From the NCBI GenBank assembly GCA_965243255.1, contig CBDEUH010000004.1, positions 1,736,001 to 1,800,000 on the forward strand: a stretch of 64,000 nucleotides of DNA. Reading direction: 5' to 3'. This document shows, in pieces, positions 16,465-34,193 of this stretch (the stretch's first letter is position 1; each line of letters opens with the position of its first letter). The stretch is from Bin87 sp965243255 (GTDB taxonomy: Bacteria > Chloroflexota > Dehalococcoidia > Lucifugimonadales > UBA3495). The notes beneath the pieces are model-generated. The model was given only the letters and a program-made list of their open reading frames with translations. It ran no database searches and was not told the origin of the DNA. The position numbers were made by a program, and so were the translations under genes.

Positions 16465-17379
16465 GTCCGAGTTGTCCGGTATTGGCTGGCCGCAGTGAGG
16501 GCAGAGATTGCCGGCTGACGGGTGGGAGACTCTGACCAGGGCGGCGGCGTCTTCGGCGGCATCCACTTCCAGCAATCCCGCGCTGATAATGCCGGCGGGC
16601 AGGGCGAACAGGCCGATGCCCAGCACGGCGATGACAGCAGCCAGCAAGCGCCCGATAGGTGTGATGGGAACGGTGTCTCCGTAGCCCACCGTGGTCAGCG
16701 TTACGACGCTCCACCACATGGACGCCGGAATGCTGGAGAAGACTTCGGGCTGAGCCTGAGTCTCGGCAAAGTACATCAGGGTAGCCGCCACCACCAGAGC
16801 AACAATCAAGGCGACTACGATGGTGAGCAGTTGACCACCCTTCTGCCGCACCGTGAGGGCGAGGCGACGCGCTGCCGTGAAATAGCGGGCCAACTTGAGC
16901 GTGCGGGTCAGCAGGCGAACGGTGAGCAGGAAGGACAGGCTGGGGCCATCGCCGCCGACCAGCAGAATGACCACGGCGATGCCCGACGGCGCCAGGGCCG
17001 CCGCATCCACCAGGGCATGGGGCGAAACGACGTAGCGCCAGCGCCGCCGCCAGCCGGCGGTTTCCGGATCGGGGTCAGACTCCGGAGCCGTCCAGAATCT
17101 AAGGGCGTACTCGGCCAGGAAGATGCTGACGGTGCAGTACTCGACGATGTGGAACCAGAAGCCGTAGGACGATGCCAGTTGGGGGACTGTCCACAGCACC
17201 AACGCCACCGAATTGACGATGATGACAAGGACCAGGGCGGACTCGGCAAGAACGGCAGGGTTGGCGCGGAGCTGGCCGCCCATCCGAAATCCGGCGGAGA
17301 CCGAGGGTTCCAGAACGGCGTACACTCGCTGGCGCAACCGGGAAGGCTGGCTGTGCAGGGAAGGTTCCGTCGTATTCAT
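16450..17379 (-). CDS. Voltage-gated-type potassium channel with C-terminal CxxC tail
   Basis: A 309-residue six-span Kv-like channel of the inner membrane. The predicted spans include about 45-70 (S1), 75-100 (S2), 125-145 (S3), an S4-like segment with RLLTRTLKLARYF, S5 (about 185-205) and S6 (about 240-265). The selectivity filter TLTTVGYGDTVP defines a K+ pore. After S6 comes a short tail with CPHCGQPIP, half of a zinc-ribbon knuckle, that is not part of the core family. The last residues (SPPP) are encoded by a palindromic repeat. ATG at 17379, divergent from the MBL-fold gene. Confidence 0.87.
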   Translation of the reverse strand: MNTTEPSLHSQPSRLRQRVYAVLEPSVSAGFRMGGQLRANPAVLAESALVLVIIVNSVALVLWTVPQLASSYGFWFHIVEYCTVSIFLAEYALRFWTAPESDPDPETAGWRRRWRYVVSPHALVDAAALAPSGIAVVILLVGGDGPSLSFLLTVRLLTRTLKLARYFTAARRLALTVRQKGGQLLTIVVALIVALVVAATLMYFAETQAQPEVFSSIPASMWWSVVTLTTVGYGDTVPITPIGRLLAAVIAVLGIGLFALPAGIISAGLLEVDAAEDAAALVRVSHPSAGNLCPHCGQPIPDNSDSPPP

Positions 17380-17433
17380 GCTGGATGGCCTGGGAAGGTG
17401 AGCGGCTGATTGTGATGGCGAAAGCCGTCCGAA

Positions 17434-17462
17434 ATTTTAGCCAATTTTCAGAAAATAGCCAA
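17434..17462 (-). promoter_or_regulatory. Putative promoter of the K+ channel gene
   Basis: TTGGCT (minus strand, 17457-17462), a 17-nt spacer and TAAAAT (17434-17439). It lies in an unusually AT-rich block (about 17430-17485) with near-repeats of TAGCCAA and CAATTTTC. Confidence 0.45.
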
Positions 17463-17607
17463 AATGTGCAATTTTCTATATTGACTTCCAAAGCGCAAGG
17501 GGCGGTAAAGTGTGGGCGGCAAGACGATTTTGCAGATAACAGCGCTACGGTCCGCAGGCGCCTACCTGGCGCCCGGCGCTCCAATCATACATAGCAGACA
17601 GCAGTGA

Positions 17608-17636
17608 TTGATAGAGGCTGTGAATCCGATTATAGG
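17608..17636 (+). promoter_or_regulatory. Putative promoter of the MBL-fold gene
   Basis: TTGATA (17608-17613), a 17-nt spacer and TATAGG (17631-17636). It predicts a start near 17643, just before the GGGGGAG ribosome-binding site (about 17650-17655). Confidence 0.5.
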
Positions 17637-17661
17637 AAAGTTGGTTTAGGGGGAGACTGCG

Positions 17662-18492
17662 ATGCTCGCTACTGGGGTAACGGTGATCAGCGACGGGGTG
17701 TTCAAGGTGGACGGAGGGGCCGTCTTCGGCCGTATGCCGAAGATGATGTGGGAGAACCTGGTCACCACCGACCGGAAGAATCGGCTGACGATGGGGCTGA
17801 ACTGCATGCTGCTGCATATCAGCGGGCGCAACATCCTGGTGGATACCGGAGTTGGGCCCAAGGACACCGTGCGGGACAAGGAAATGTACGGCCTGGTGCC
17901 CAGCCGGCTGATGCGCAGCCTGAAAGGGCTGGGGCTGGGGCCGAAGGACATTGACGGCGTGGTGCTGTCTCACCTGCATTTTGGCCACGCTGGCGGGGCT
18001 ACCCGCATGGACCGCCAGGGAGACATGGTGCCATCCTTTCCGAAAGCAACGTATTACGTGCAGCGGGCGGCCTGGGAAGACGCGCAAAATCCTTCCCCTC
18101 GCCACGCCGACATCTTCTGCTCGGACGAATTGACGCCAATCCACGAGCGCGGGCAGCTGGAGTTGCTGGACGGAGACACCGAGCTCCTCCCTGGGTTGAA
18201 CCTGCTGGTTGCCGACGGGCATTGCAAGGGGCACCAGATTGCTGTATTCAGCCACGGCGGAGAACGGATCGTTTACCTGGGCGACCTGGCTCCGACTCCT
18301 TTCCATCTGGGGCTGACGGTGCTGTCGTCCTTTGACCACGAGCCGGAGGCCGTGATGGACCAGAAGAAGGACATCCTGGCCGACGCCGAAAAGCAGGGCT
18401 GGCTGATGGTATTCGCGCATGGGCACGAGACCAGGGCCGGTTACCTGGAACGCCGTCACGATATGACGTACCTGAGGCCGGTGGAAATCTAG
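17662..18492 (+). CDS. MBL-fold metallohydrolase-like protein with a substituted metal ligand
   Basis: A 276-residue metallo-beta-lactamase-fold protein of the lactonase/hydrolase type. The HxHxDH motif reads SHLHFGHAGG: His104, His106 and His109 are kept, but the Asp that binds the second metal is Gly108 (codon GGC at 17983-17985). Later ligands are present: His187 or His191 in GHCKGHQ and Asp208 in VYLGDLAP. A terminal FAHGHE occupies the last ligand region. With the Asp lost, binuclear hydrolysis is doubtful. GAC to GGC is one base, so a recent mutation or an error is possible. Start ATG 17662 with a GGGGGAG site 7 nt upstream. Substrate unknown. Confidence 0.82.
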   Translation: MLATGVTVISDGVFKVDGGAVFGRMPKMMWENLVTTDRKNRLTMGLNCMLLHISGRNILVDTGVGPKDTVRDKEMYGLVPSRLMRSLKGLGLGPKDIDGVVLSHLHFGHAGGATRMDRQGDMVPSFPKATYYVQRAAWEDAQNPSPRHADIFCSDELTPIHERGQLELLDGDTELLPGLNLLVADGHCKGHQIAVFSHGGERIVYLGDLAPTPFHLGLTVLSSFDHEPEAVMDQKKDILADAEKQGWLMVFAHGHETRAGYLERRHDMTYLRPVEI

Positions 18493-18495
18493 TCC

Positions 18496-18536
18496 GTCCC
18501 CCCGCTCAACCCTGTCCCGCCAGGGGAGAGGCAGTC
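18496..18536. repeat. Palindromic repeat of the CTCTCCC-GGGAGAG type, copy 2
   Basis: CCCTGTCCCGCCAGGGGAGAGG forms a short hairpin in the gap between the convergent MBL-fold gene and mtaB. The flanking GCTCAACCCTG matches the skeleton of the other copies. It may also help terminate both transcripts. Confidence 0.5.
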
Positions 18537-19893
18537 ATTGGGGGTCCAGCGCAGCCAGCATGGCCTTGCCGTCCAGGCCGACCAAGCGGGCCGGCGTGAT
18601 GGAGTTGGCGAGGTCGATATCGGTTTCCGCGGCTACGCGCACGTAGTTATCGGTGAGGCCGCTCCAGCGCATGGCGGCGGAGTTGGATACCGGCCGGGCA
18701 GTTTCCCATAAGACCGGGCGTGTCTGACCGGCCAGCCGGTTGCGATAGTCGGCGAACCCGGCCTCGGCAACAGCGGACATCTCGGCGGCCCGGCGGCGCT
18801 TCTCGGCGGCGTCAACCTGACCGGACAAGTAGTGCGCCGTGGTGCCGGGGCGTTGGGAGTATGGGAACACGTGCACATCGGCGAAGCACATTTCGGCCAC
18901 CAGCGCCAGGCTCTCGCGGTGGGCGTCCGGGTCCTCGTTGGGGAAACCGACGATGACGTCGGTGGTAACGGCGGCGTTGGGGACACGCTCTCGAATCAGG
19001 CCAACGGCGCGGCGGTAATTGTCGCAATCGTAGCGGCGGCGCATGGCGCGCAAGGTAGCGTCGCAGCCGCTCTGCAAGGGCACGTGGAAATGGGGGCACA
19101 GGCGCGAGTCCTGCCAAAGTTCCAGTAAGGCGGGGCTGATTTCATGGGCCTGCAGCGAGGAGACGCGGAGTCGGGGCAGGTCGGTTTCGGCCAGGATGCG
19201 GGCCAGCAGCCGGGGCAGGTCAACGTCGTCAAGATCGAAGCCGTAGGTGCCCAGCTGGGTTCCGGTGAGGGCTACTTCCTTGAACCCATCGGCGACGTGG
19301 CGGTTGACGGCGGCGACCAGTTCATCGCCGGGGATGCTGCGCTCGCGGCCGCGCACTTTAGGCACGATGCAATAGGCGCAGACCTGGTCGCAGCCCTCCT
19401 GAATTTTGACCATGGCCCGGCTGCGGCGGAGGATGCCGGCGCTCTGAATGGCGACGCCCTCGACCTTGGCGTGATCAATTTCGGCAACCTTGCCCCGGCC
19501 CTCTGCCATCGAGGGAGAGGGGGGTGGAGCAGAATTGTTATTGCGCCGGGACAGTTCGGTGATGGCGAGGCCGGCCAGTTCGGGCTTCTCCTGATTGCCA
19601 ACGACCAGGGAAACTTCGGGCATGCGGCGCAGTTCGTCGGCGGCGCGCTGCGGGTAGCAGCCGGCGGCGACCACCAGGGCGTCGGGGTTGGCGCGTCGGG
19701 CGGCGCGCAGGGCCTGGCGAGCCTTGGCGTCGGCAGTGGCGGTAACTGTGCAGGTGTTGACGATGATGATGTCGGCGTTGGCGTTGGCATCCACCAGGCG
19801 GTAGCCGGCCTGGGCGAACTGGCGGACCAGGACGGCGCTGTCGGCCTGGTTGAGCTTGCAGCCGTGGGTCTCGATGGCGACGGTTCCGGGCAT
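18535..19893 (-). CDS. mtaB: tRNA t6A37 methylthiotransferase MtaB (radical SAM)
   Basis: MtaB converts t6A37 of tRNAs reading ANN codons to ms2t6A. The 452-residue protein has the N-terminal methylthiotransferase domain with three cluster ligands (Cys12 in ETHGCKLNQ, Cys48 in NTCTVT, Cys79 in AAGCYPQ). Next is the radical SAM motif GCDQVCAYC (Cys168, 172, 175), then a C-terminal TRAM-like domain. Residues 118-136 (with APPPSPSMAEGRG) are a low-complexity insert encoded by a palindromic repeat (19490-19524). It lies in the linker between the two cluster domains, so activity is probably kept. It follows a HEPN-like gene by 7 nt. Confidence 0.92.
   Translation of the reverse strand: MPGTVAIETHGCKLNQADSAVLVRQFAQAGYRLVDANANADIIIVNTCTVTATADAKARQALRAARRANPDALVVAAGCYPQRAADELRRMPEVSLVVGNQEKPELAGLAITELSRRNNNSAPPPSPSMAEGRGKVAEIDHAKVEGVAIQSAGILRRSRAMVKIQEGCDQVCAYCIVPKVRGRERSIPGDELVAAVNRHVADGFKEVALTGTQLGTYGFDLDDVDLPRLLARILAETDLPRLRVSSLQAHEISPALLELWQDSRLCPHFHVPLQSGCDATLRAMRRRYDCDNYRRAVGLIRERVPNAAVTTDVIVGFPNEDPDAHRESLALVAEMCFADVHVFPYSQRPGTTAHYLSGQVDAAEKRRRAAEMSAVAEAGFADYRNRLAGQTRPVLWETARPVSNSAAMRWSGLTDNYVRVAAETDIDLANSITPARLVGLDGKAMLAALDPQ
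19490..19524. repeat. Palindromic repeat inserted in frame in mtaB, copy 3
   Basis: CCCTCT and AGAGGG arms surround GCCATCGAGGG, flanked by CCCCGG and GGGG. The element keeps the mtaB frame and encodes about 12 of the linker residues, as palindromic elements do in Rickettsia genes. It matches the skeleton of the intergenic copies at 16437 and 18496. Confidence 0.55.
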
Positions 19894-19900
19894 GGCGACT

Positions 19901-20362
19901 TCACCTGCCGAAATCGGCGACGCTATCGTCGGGGTCGGCGGCAGGAACTGGATTGTCGCCGCCGGGGATGCAAGCCACCAGACGTTCGACAGCCTCGGTC
20001 AAGTCGTCCATGGCGAGGAAAAGATAGTCAACGCGGCTGCGGCGCTCGCGGACCCGCTCGGCGGCGTCGGACAGGGCGGAGAGATGGTCAAAGGCGTCGC
20101 GGATATAGCGGTCCCGTTCCTGCTCGCCCAGCCGTCGGAGAAAGTCGCGCAGTGCGTCGTCCGAGTCCGTTGGCTCGCCGTGCCACAGGGCGACGCCACG
20201 GGCGGCCGCGACCAGGCTGCCCCAGAGTAGTTCCTCGGACTGGCTCCACTGGCCGCGAGTCATGGCGGTCTGGGCGGAATCCAGCAGGCGCAGGGCCTGG
20301 CTGCGGTGGCGGGTTAGCCGGGCTTCCAGGGACGGCGAGGCAGCAGCGCGATGGGAGGTCAT
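19901..20362 (-). CDS. HEPN-like alpha-helical protein
   Basis: A 153-residue, mostly helical protein. The segment SEELLWGSLVAAARGVALWH resembles HEPN/PaREP1-type proteins and contains Arg55-x5-His61, the R-x4-6-H pattern of HEPN nucleases. No nucleotidyltransferase partner is adjacent. The ATG at 20362 has AAGG 5-6 nt upstream, and a TAAAAT (20372-20377, minus strand) just before it, so the mRNA leader would be only a few bases. It ends 7 nt before mtaB, implying an operon with a tRNA-modifying enzyme. Family membership is by pattern only and the function is unknown. Confidence 0.6.
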   Translation of the reverse strand: MTSHRAAASPSLEARLTRHRSQALRLLDSAQTAMTRGQWSQSEELLWGSLVAAARGVALWHGEPTDSDDALRDFLRRLGEQERDRYIRDAFDHLSALSDAAERVRERRSRVDYLFLAMDDLTEAVERLVACIPGGDNPVPAADPDDSVADFGR

Positions 20363-20454
20363 GGCACCTTGATTTTAGCACAGCGGGCCGGGCAGCCGTG
20401 TAGTACACTGCCGGGCAGCAAGAGCAACCTGGCACTGACCGGAGGAATACGCCG

Positions 20455-21657
20455 ATGCCCACAGTCGCCCCCTTTCGCCACACCGCCTATCCGATACGGA
20501 TACACGCCGGCGACGACGCCCTGTCTGACCTGAGGTCGGCAGTGCAGCGCACCGGAGCGCGCCGGCCGTTCGTGGTCTGCGGACAATCGATAGCCAACCG
20601 GACGAACCTGCTGGAGCGGGTTGCCGAGGCGTTGGGAGAGCCGCCCGTGGGGGTATTTGACGGCGTGCAGACCGGCTCGCCGGTGCCGGCGGTGCTGGAG
20701 GGCACGCGGATGGCCCGGGAAGCGGAGGCGGACTTGATCATAGCGGTGGGCGGCGGCAGCGCGGTGGTAACGGCCCGGGCCATCATCATTCTGCTGGCGG
20801 AGGAGGGGGAGCCGCGGGACCTGGCGACCAAGTACCCACCGGGGCAGCCGCCGGTAAGCCCGCGACTGATGCGGCCCAAGCTGCCCAACATCCTGGTGCT
20901 GACCACGCCGACCACGGCGGCGACGCGGGCCGGCACGGCGATGATCGACGGGGAAACGGGGCACCGGCTGGAGATGTTCGACCCCAAGACGCGGCCGGCG
21001 GCGGTAATCTGGGACACGGAGGCGTTGCTGACCGCGCCGGCGGACCTGTGCGTAAGCGCGTCCGGCTCGTTGTTCAGCGGAGTAATCAGCGCGCTGCAAG
21101 GGCCGTCGGTGAACGCGATGGCGGTGGCCGACCTGCTAGCGTCGCTGGGGCTGCTGGTGGAGAACCTGCCGGCGGTGCGGAAGAACGCGTCCAACGGGGC
21201 GGCGCGGGTGAACCTGTGTGTGGCCTCGTTCATGTACAACCGGGCGTGGGACACCGGGGGCGGCGGCTCGGCGCTGGGCGTGGTTACCGCGCTGGCCCAC
21301 AGCCTGGATACGCGCTACCCGGATTGCAGCCACGGAGCGGCGTATTCCATCCTTACCGCGCCGGGGATGCGGTTCAACCGGGACAGCAACGTGGCCGGGC
21401 AGGCACGGGTGGCCGGTGCGCTGGGAGTTCGGGAGCCGGGGGCCGGCGAGGTCGAGGCGGCGCAGTCGGCGGCGGACGCGGTGGCCGGCTTTTTCGAGGC
21501 CATCGGGCTGCCGGTGAGCCTACGGGACGTGGGCGTGCCGGCGGAGGGCATCAGGGAAATTGCCGAGGATGCGATGACCGACTTCGGGCTGCACCGCAAC
21601 GTGAGGCCGGTAACCGGCGTAGAGGAGCTGGAATCGGTGCTGCGGGAAGCGTGGTAG
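20455..21657 (+). CDS. Iron-containing alcohol dehydrogenase-like protein with incomplete metal site
   Basis: A 400-residue member of the Fe-ADH / maleylacetate reductase superfamily. The NAD-binding GGGSA loop (residues 99-103) follows ADLIIAV. The second domain keeps two of the metal-ligand histidines in ALAHSLDTRYPDCSHGAA. The segment that normally supplies Asp and the first His (ASGMDALxHA in relatives) reads SASGSLFSGVISA (about 200-212), so two of the four ligands are gone. The enzyme may use another metal geometry or no metal. ATG 20455 with GGAGG at 20441-20445. Divergent from the HEPN-mtaB operon. Substrate unknown. Confidence 0.78.
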   Translation: MPTVAPFRHTAYPIRIHAGDDALSDLRSAVQRTGARRPFVVCGQSIANRTNLLERVAEALGEPPVGVFDGVQTGSPVPAVLEGTRMAREAEADLIIAVGGGSAVVTARAIIILLAEEGEPRDLATKYPPGQPPVSPRLMRPKLPNILVLTTPTTAATRAGTAMIDGETGHRLEMFDPKTRPAAVIWDTEALLTAPADLCVSASGSLFSGVISALQGPSVNAMAVADLLASLGLLVENLPAVRKNASNGAARVNLCVASFMYNRAWDTGGGGSALGVVTALAHSLDTRYPDCSHGAAYSILTAPGMRFNRDSNVAGQARVAGALGVREPGAGEVEAAQSAADAVAGFFEAIGLPVSLRDVGVPAEGIREIAEDAMTDFGLHRNVRPVTGVEELESVLREAW

Positions 21658-21658
21658 G

Positions 21659-21680
21659 GTAGTCGGAATCAGGATTTGTG
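21659..21680 (-). repeat. Dispersed repeat, copy 3 (ATCCTGATTC type, reverse orientation)
   Basis: GTCGGAATCAGGATTTGTGG in the 43-bp gap between convergent genes is the reverse complement of the conserved end of the copies at 10464 and 10956. Confidence 0.5.
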
Positions 21681-21700
21681 GGAGTAGATGGAGGAGACGC

Positions 21701-22669
21701 TTACGCCACGCCGGGCAGTTGAGCTTTGCCGACTATATCTGACACGCTCGCAACCTCCCATTGGTCCAGCAGGGCTTCCAGCTCTGCCAGGATGCGGAAG
21801 GGCGCGTAGAGGTCGGCGAGGTTGGCGCTGCCGACCTGGACCGCGGACGCTCCGGCCAGCAGGTACTCGGCGGCATGGCGTCCGGTCATCACGCCGCCGA
21901 CGCCGATAATGGGGACATCCACCGCCTGGGCGGCCTTGTGCACCAGGGCCATGGCGATGGGACGCAAGGCCGGGCCGGAGAGGCCGCCGTAGCCGGTTCC
22001 CAGGGTGGGTTTGCCGGTGTCAACGTCGATGTGGAGGGCGGGCACGGTGTTGGATATGGTGAGGGCGTCGGCGCCGGCGGAAACGGCGGCGTGGGCGATT
22101 TCGGCGATGTCGGGCACGTTGGGCGACAGCTTGGCCCACAGGGGGAGGTCGGTTTGGCGACGGACGCCGGCCACCGCCGCCTCGGTAAGGCGCGGGTGGT
22201 GGCTGAACATGGCGCCGTCGCCCACGTTGGGGCAGCTGAGGTTCAGCTCGATGGCGGAGAAGCCGGGGACGCCGACGGTGAAGGCTGTCATCTCGGCCCA
22301 CTGTTCCGGGCTGTCGGCGGACATGCTCATCACGAAGTTGGCGTCGGTGTCGGCCCAGCGGGGGGCGAGGTCGGACATGGCGGCCTTGATGCCTGGGTTG
22401 GTCAAGCCTATGGAGTTGAGCAGGGTAGTCTCGCCGGCGGCCAGTCCCTCGCGGAAGGAGGCCGGGAACCAGCGGGGTTCGGGATTGCCCTCTCTCGGGT
22501 GGCGGGTGAAGGTCTTGGGCAGCACGGCGCCCAACGACGCCAGGGGCGCGTCGGCAGGGAGGCCGCGTCCATAGCCGTCATAGCCGAAGGTGCCGGACGC
22601 AATCATCACCGGGTTGGACAGGAGGCCGGCGTTGGGACGTTTGGGAGCCAGGTTAACGGTCAGGTCCAT
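21701..22669 (-). CDS. pyrD: Dihydroorotate dehydrogenase (class 1, probably NAD-linked 1B)
   Basis: PyrD oxidises dihydroorotate to orotate in pyrimidine synthesis. The 322-residue FMN TIM-barrel begins VNLAPKRPNAGLLSNPVMIASGTFGYDG and has the active-site loop ELNLSCPNVGDG with the catalytic Cys. FMN phosphate-binding segments GVGGVMTGRHAAEYLLAGASAV and VGSANL follow. This is a class 1B layout; the electron-transfer partner PyrK is not in the window. The ATG at 22669 has no strong ribosome-binding site. A palindrome at 22683 separates it from rpoC. Confidence 0.92.
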   Translation of the reverse strand: MDLTVNLAPKRPNAGLLSNPVMIASGTFGYDGYGRGLPADAPLASLGAVLPKTFTRHPREGNPEPRWFPASFREGLAAGETTLLNSIGLTNPGIKAAMSDLAPRWADTDANFVMSMSADSPEQWAEMTAFTVGVPGFSAIELNLSCPNVGDGAMFSHHPRLTEAAVAGVRRQTDLPLWAKLSPNVPDIAEIAHAAVSAGADALTISNTVPALHIDVDTGKPTLGTGYGGLSGPALRPIAMALVHKAAQAVDVPIIGVGGVMTGRHAAEYLLAGASAVQVGSANLADLYAPFRILAELEALLDQWEVASVSDIVGKAQLPGVA

Positions 22670-22682
22670 AGGGAGTTTAGAC

Positions 22683-22710
22683 GTAGGGGCGAATTGTCAT
22701 TCGCCCCTAC
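22683..22710. repeat. Palindrome GTAGGGGCGAAT...ATTCGCCCCTAC
   Basis: Twelve-base perfect arms with a TGTC loop, located between rpoC and pyrD. No T-run follows, so it is more likely a dispersed palindrome that may also attenuate rpoBC transcripts. The arms share AGGGGCG/CGCCCCT with the palindrome at 55716. Confidence 0.7.
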
Positions 22711-22738
22711 CAGGTGTTGCCGTGGGTTGCAGGCGGGT

Positions 22739-27955
<5,217 letters not shown>

Positions 27956-27958
27956 GAT

Positions 27959-32521
<4,563 letters not shown>

Positions 32522-32595
32522 AGGATCGACACTCCTGGCGGGTTGGGAAGGTTGCTTGGGGGGCGGCCCGCCCCTCGTCAATACCCATAGACACG

Positions 32596-32631
32596 TTGAT
32601 TCGGCCCGCCGGCAACGGCAAGCCGAATCAA
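32596..32631 (-). promoter_or_regulatory. Leader hairpin of the rpoBC mRNA
   Basis: TTGATTCGGC (32596-32605) and GCCGAATCAA (32622-32631) form a perfect 10-bp stem, with a smaller GCCG/CGGC pairing in the loop. It lies in the predicted 180-nt rpoB leader. No U-run follows, so it is not a simple terminator and may serve feedback control. Confidence 0.5.
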
Positions 32632-32710
32632 TGGTTGGTTAGAATAGAGGGCGCAGGCGAAAAATCAGGGGAATCGCGGCAACTGGCATACTGGTCATTA
32701 GAGTTTTGTC

Positions 32711-32739
32711 ATGTTACCGGATGTCCATAAATTTGTCAA
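32711..32739 (-). promoter_or_regulatory. Promoter of rpoBC
   Basis: Consensus TTGACA (32734-32739, minus strand), a 17-nt spacer and TAACAT (32711-32716). It predicts a start near 32704 and a leader of about 180 nt. Confidence 0.7.
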
Positions 32740-32774
32740 CCGGGGCGCCGGGCGAAATCGGTGATTTTTGGCGG

Positions 32775-34190
32775 CTAGCCGCCGCCGGCGCGCACCTCCA
32801 GGCTGGGCTTGGTCATCTCTTCCGGGTCGAGCAAATCGTCCAACTCGGCCTCGGAGAGGGAGGTTTCGGCCCGGGCGACTTCCCGGATGGTCTGACCGGT
32901 TTCGGCGGCCTTCTTGGCGATGCCGGCCGCGGCGTCGTAGCCGATGGAGGGAGCCAAGGCGGTACCCAGCATGAGACCCTTTTCCACCATGGCCGGCCCC
33001 ACATCGGTGGCGGTGATGCCAACGACGCACTGCTGGGCGAAGTTGCGGGCGGAAGCCGCCAGCAGCGAAACCGACTGCAGCAGGTTATAGGCGGCCAGGG
33101 GCATCATGGTGTTCAGCTCGAAGTAGCCGCCGGCGCCGGCCAGGGCCACAGCCGCATCGTTGCCTACCACGTGGGCCGATACCTGGATGACGGACTCGGA
33201 AATGACCGGGTTCACCTTGCCCGGCATGATGCTGCTGCCCGGCTGGACTTCGGGCACGTTGATCTCGCCGAGGCCGGCGCGGGGGCCGCAGCCGAGGAAG
33301 CGGATGTCGTTGGCAATCTTGTGGAGGCTGACGGCGACGGTCTTGAGCTGGCCGCTGGCTTCGACGATGCCGTCCAGAGCGGCCTGGGCCTGGAAGTGGT
33401 TGCCGGTTTCGCGGATGTTGACGCCGGTGAGCTCGTTGATGGTGGCGCAGGTGCGAGCCGACGATTCGGGGTGGGTGTTGACGCCGGTGCCCACGGCGGT
33501 GCCGCCCAGGGCAACCTCGGCCAGGGCAGCTTCGGCGCGGCGGACGCGGGCGACGCTGTACTCGGCCTGGCCAGCATAGCCGGCGAACTCCTGTCCCAGG
33601 CGCACGGGCGTGGCGTCCTGCAGGTGGGTGCGTCCGGTTTTGACGATGGGCCAGAACTCATCGGCCTTGGCCTGCAAGGCGGCGCGCAACTCCTCCAGCG
33701 CCGGTATCAGGTCTTCTTTCATACCCAGCAGGGCCGCCAGGTGGATGGCCGTGGGAATCACGTCGTTGGACGACTGGCCCAGGTTGACGTTGTCGTTGGG
33801 GTGAACCAGGCGGGAACCCAGGTCGCCGCCGAGAATCTGGGAGGCGCGGTTGGCGATGACCTCGTTGGCGTTGGTGTTGGTGGAGGTGCCGGAGCCGGTT
33901 TGGAAGATGTCGAGGACGAAGTGGGCGTCGTGCTGGCCGTCGGCGACTTCCTGGGCGGCCTGGACGATGGCGTTGCCGACGGATTCGTCCAGCACGCCCA
34001 GTGACATATTGGTGCGGGCGCAGGCCAGCTTGATGAGACCCAGAGCGCGGATGAACTGACGGGGGAAGCGCAGGTCGCTGATGGGGAAATTGAGCACGGC
34101 CCGCATGGTGGATGCGCCGTAAAGGGCATCGGCGGGAACCTGCATTTCGCCCATGGAGTCGCGTTCGATACGGGTGTTGGCAGTGGTCAT
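32775..34190 (-). CDS. fumC: Fumarate hydratase class II
   Basis: Fumarase C interconverts fumarate and malate in the citric acid cycle without an iron-sulfur cluster. The 471-residue protein has the superfamily signature GSSIMPGKVNPV, the substrate-binding segments FQTGSGTSTNTNANEV and TGRTHLQDATPVRLGQEF, and SSNDVIPTAIH. These distinguish it from argininosuccinate lyase and, with the length, from aspartase. The ATG at 34190 is 3 nt after the GMC oxidoreductase stop, so the two are cotranscribed. Confidence 0.94.
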   Translation of the reverse strand: MTTANTRIERDSMGEMQVPADALYGASTMRAVLNFPISDLRFPRQFIRALGLIKLACARTNMSLGVLDESVGNAIVQAAQEVADGQHDAHFVLDIFQTGSGTSTNTNANEVIANRASQILGGDLGSRLVHPNDNVNLGQSSNDVIPTAIHLAALLGMKEDLIPALEELRAALQAKADEFWPIVKTGRTHLQDATPVRLGQEFAGYAGQAEYSVARVRRAEAALAEVALGGTAVGTGVNTHPESSARTCATINELTGVNIRETGNHFQAQAALDGIVEASGQLKTVAVSLHKIANDIRFLGCGPRAGLGEINVPEVQPGSSIMPGKVNPVISESVIQVSAHVVGNDAAVALAGAGGYFELNTMMPLAAYNLLQSVSLLAASARNFAQQCVVGITATDVGPAMVEKGLMLGTALAPSIGYDAAAGIAKKAAETGQTIREVARAETSLSEAELDDLLDPEEMTKPSLEVRAGGG

Positions 34191-34193
34191 CTT

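Noticed and set aside
17480..17511. Promoter TTGACT / TAAAGT for the MBL-fold gene
   Set aside because: The spacer is 19 nt and the predicted start would be over 140 nt upstream. The TTGATA-N17-TATAGG pair closer to the gene is better.
32760..32790. GGCGGCTAGCCGCC as a fumC terminator
   Set aside because: The palindrome is followed by AAAAATC on the transcribed strand instead of a T-run, and it overlaps the coding end.
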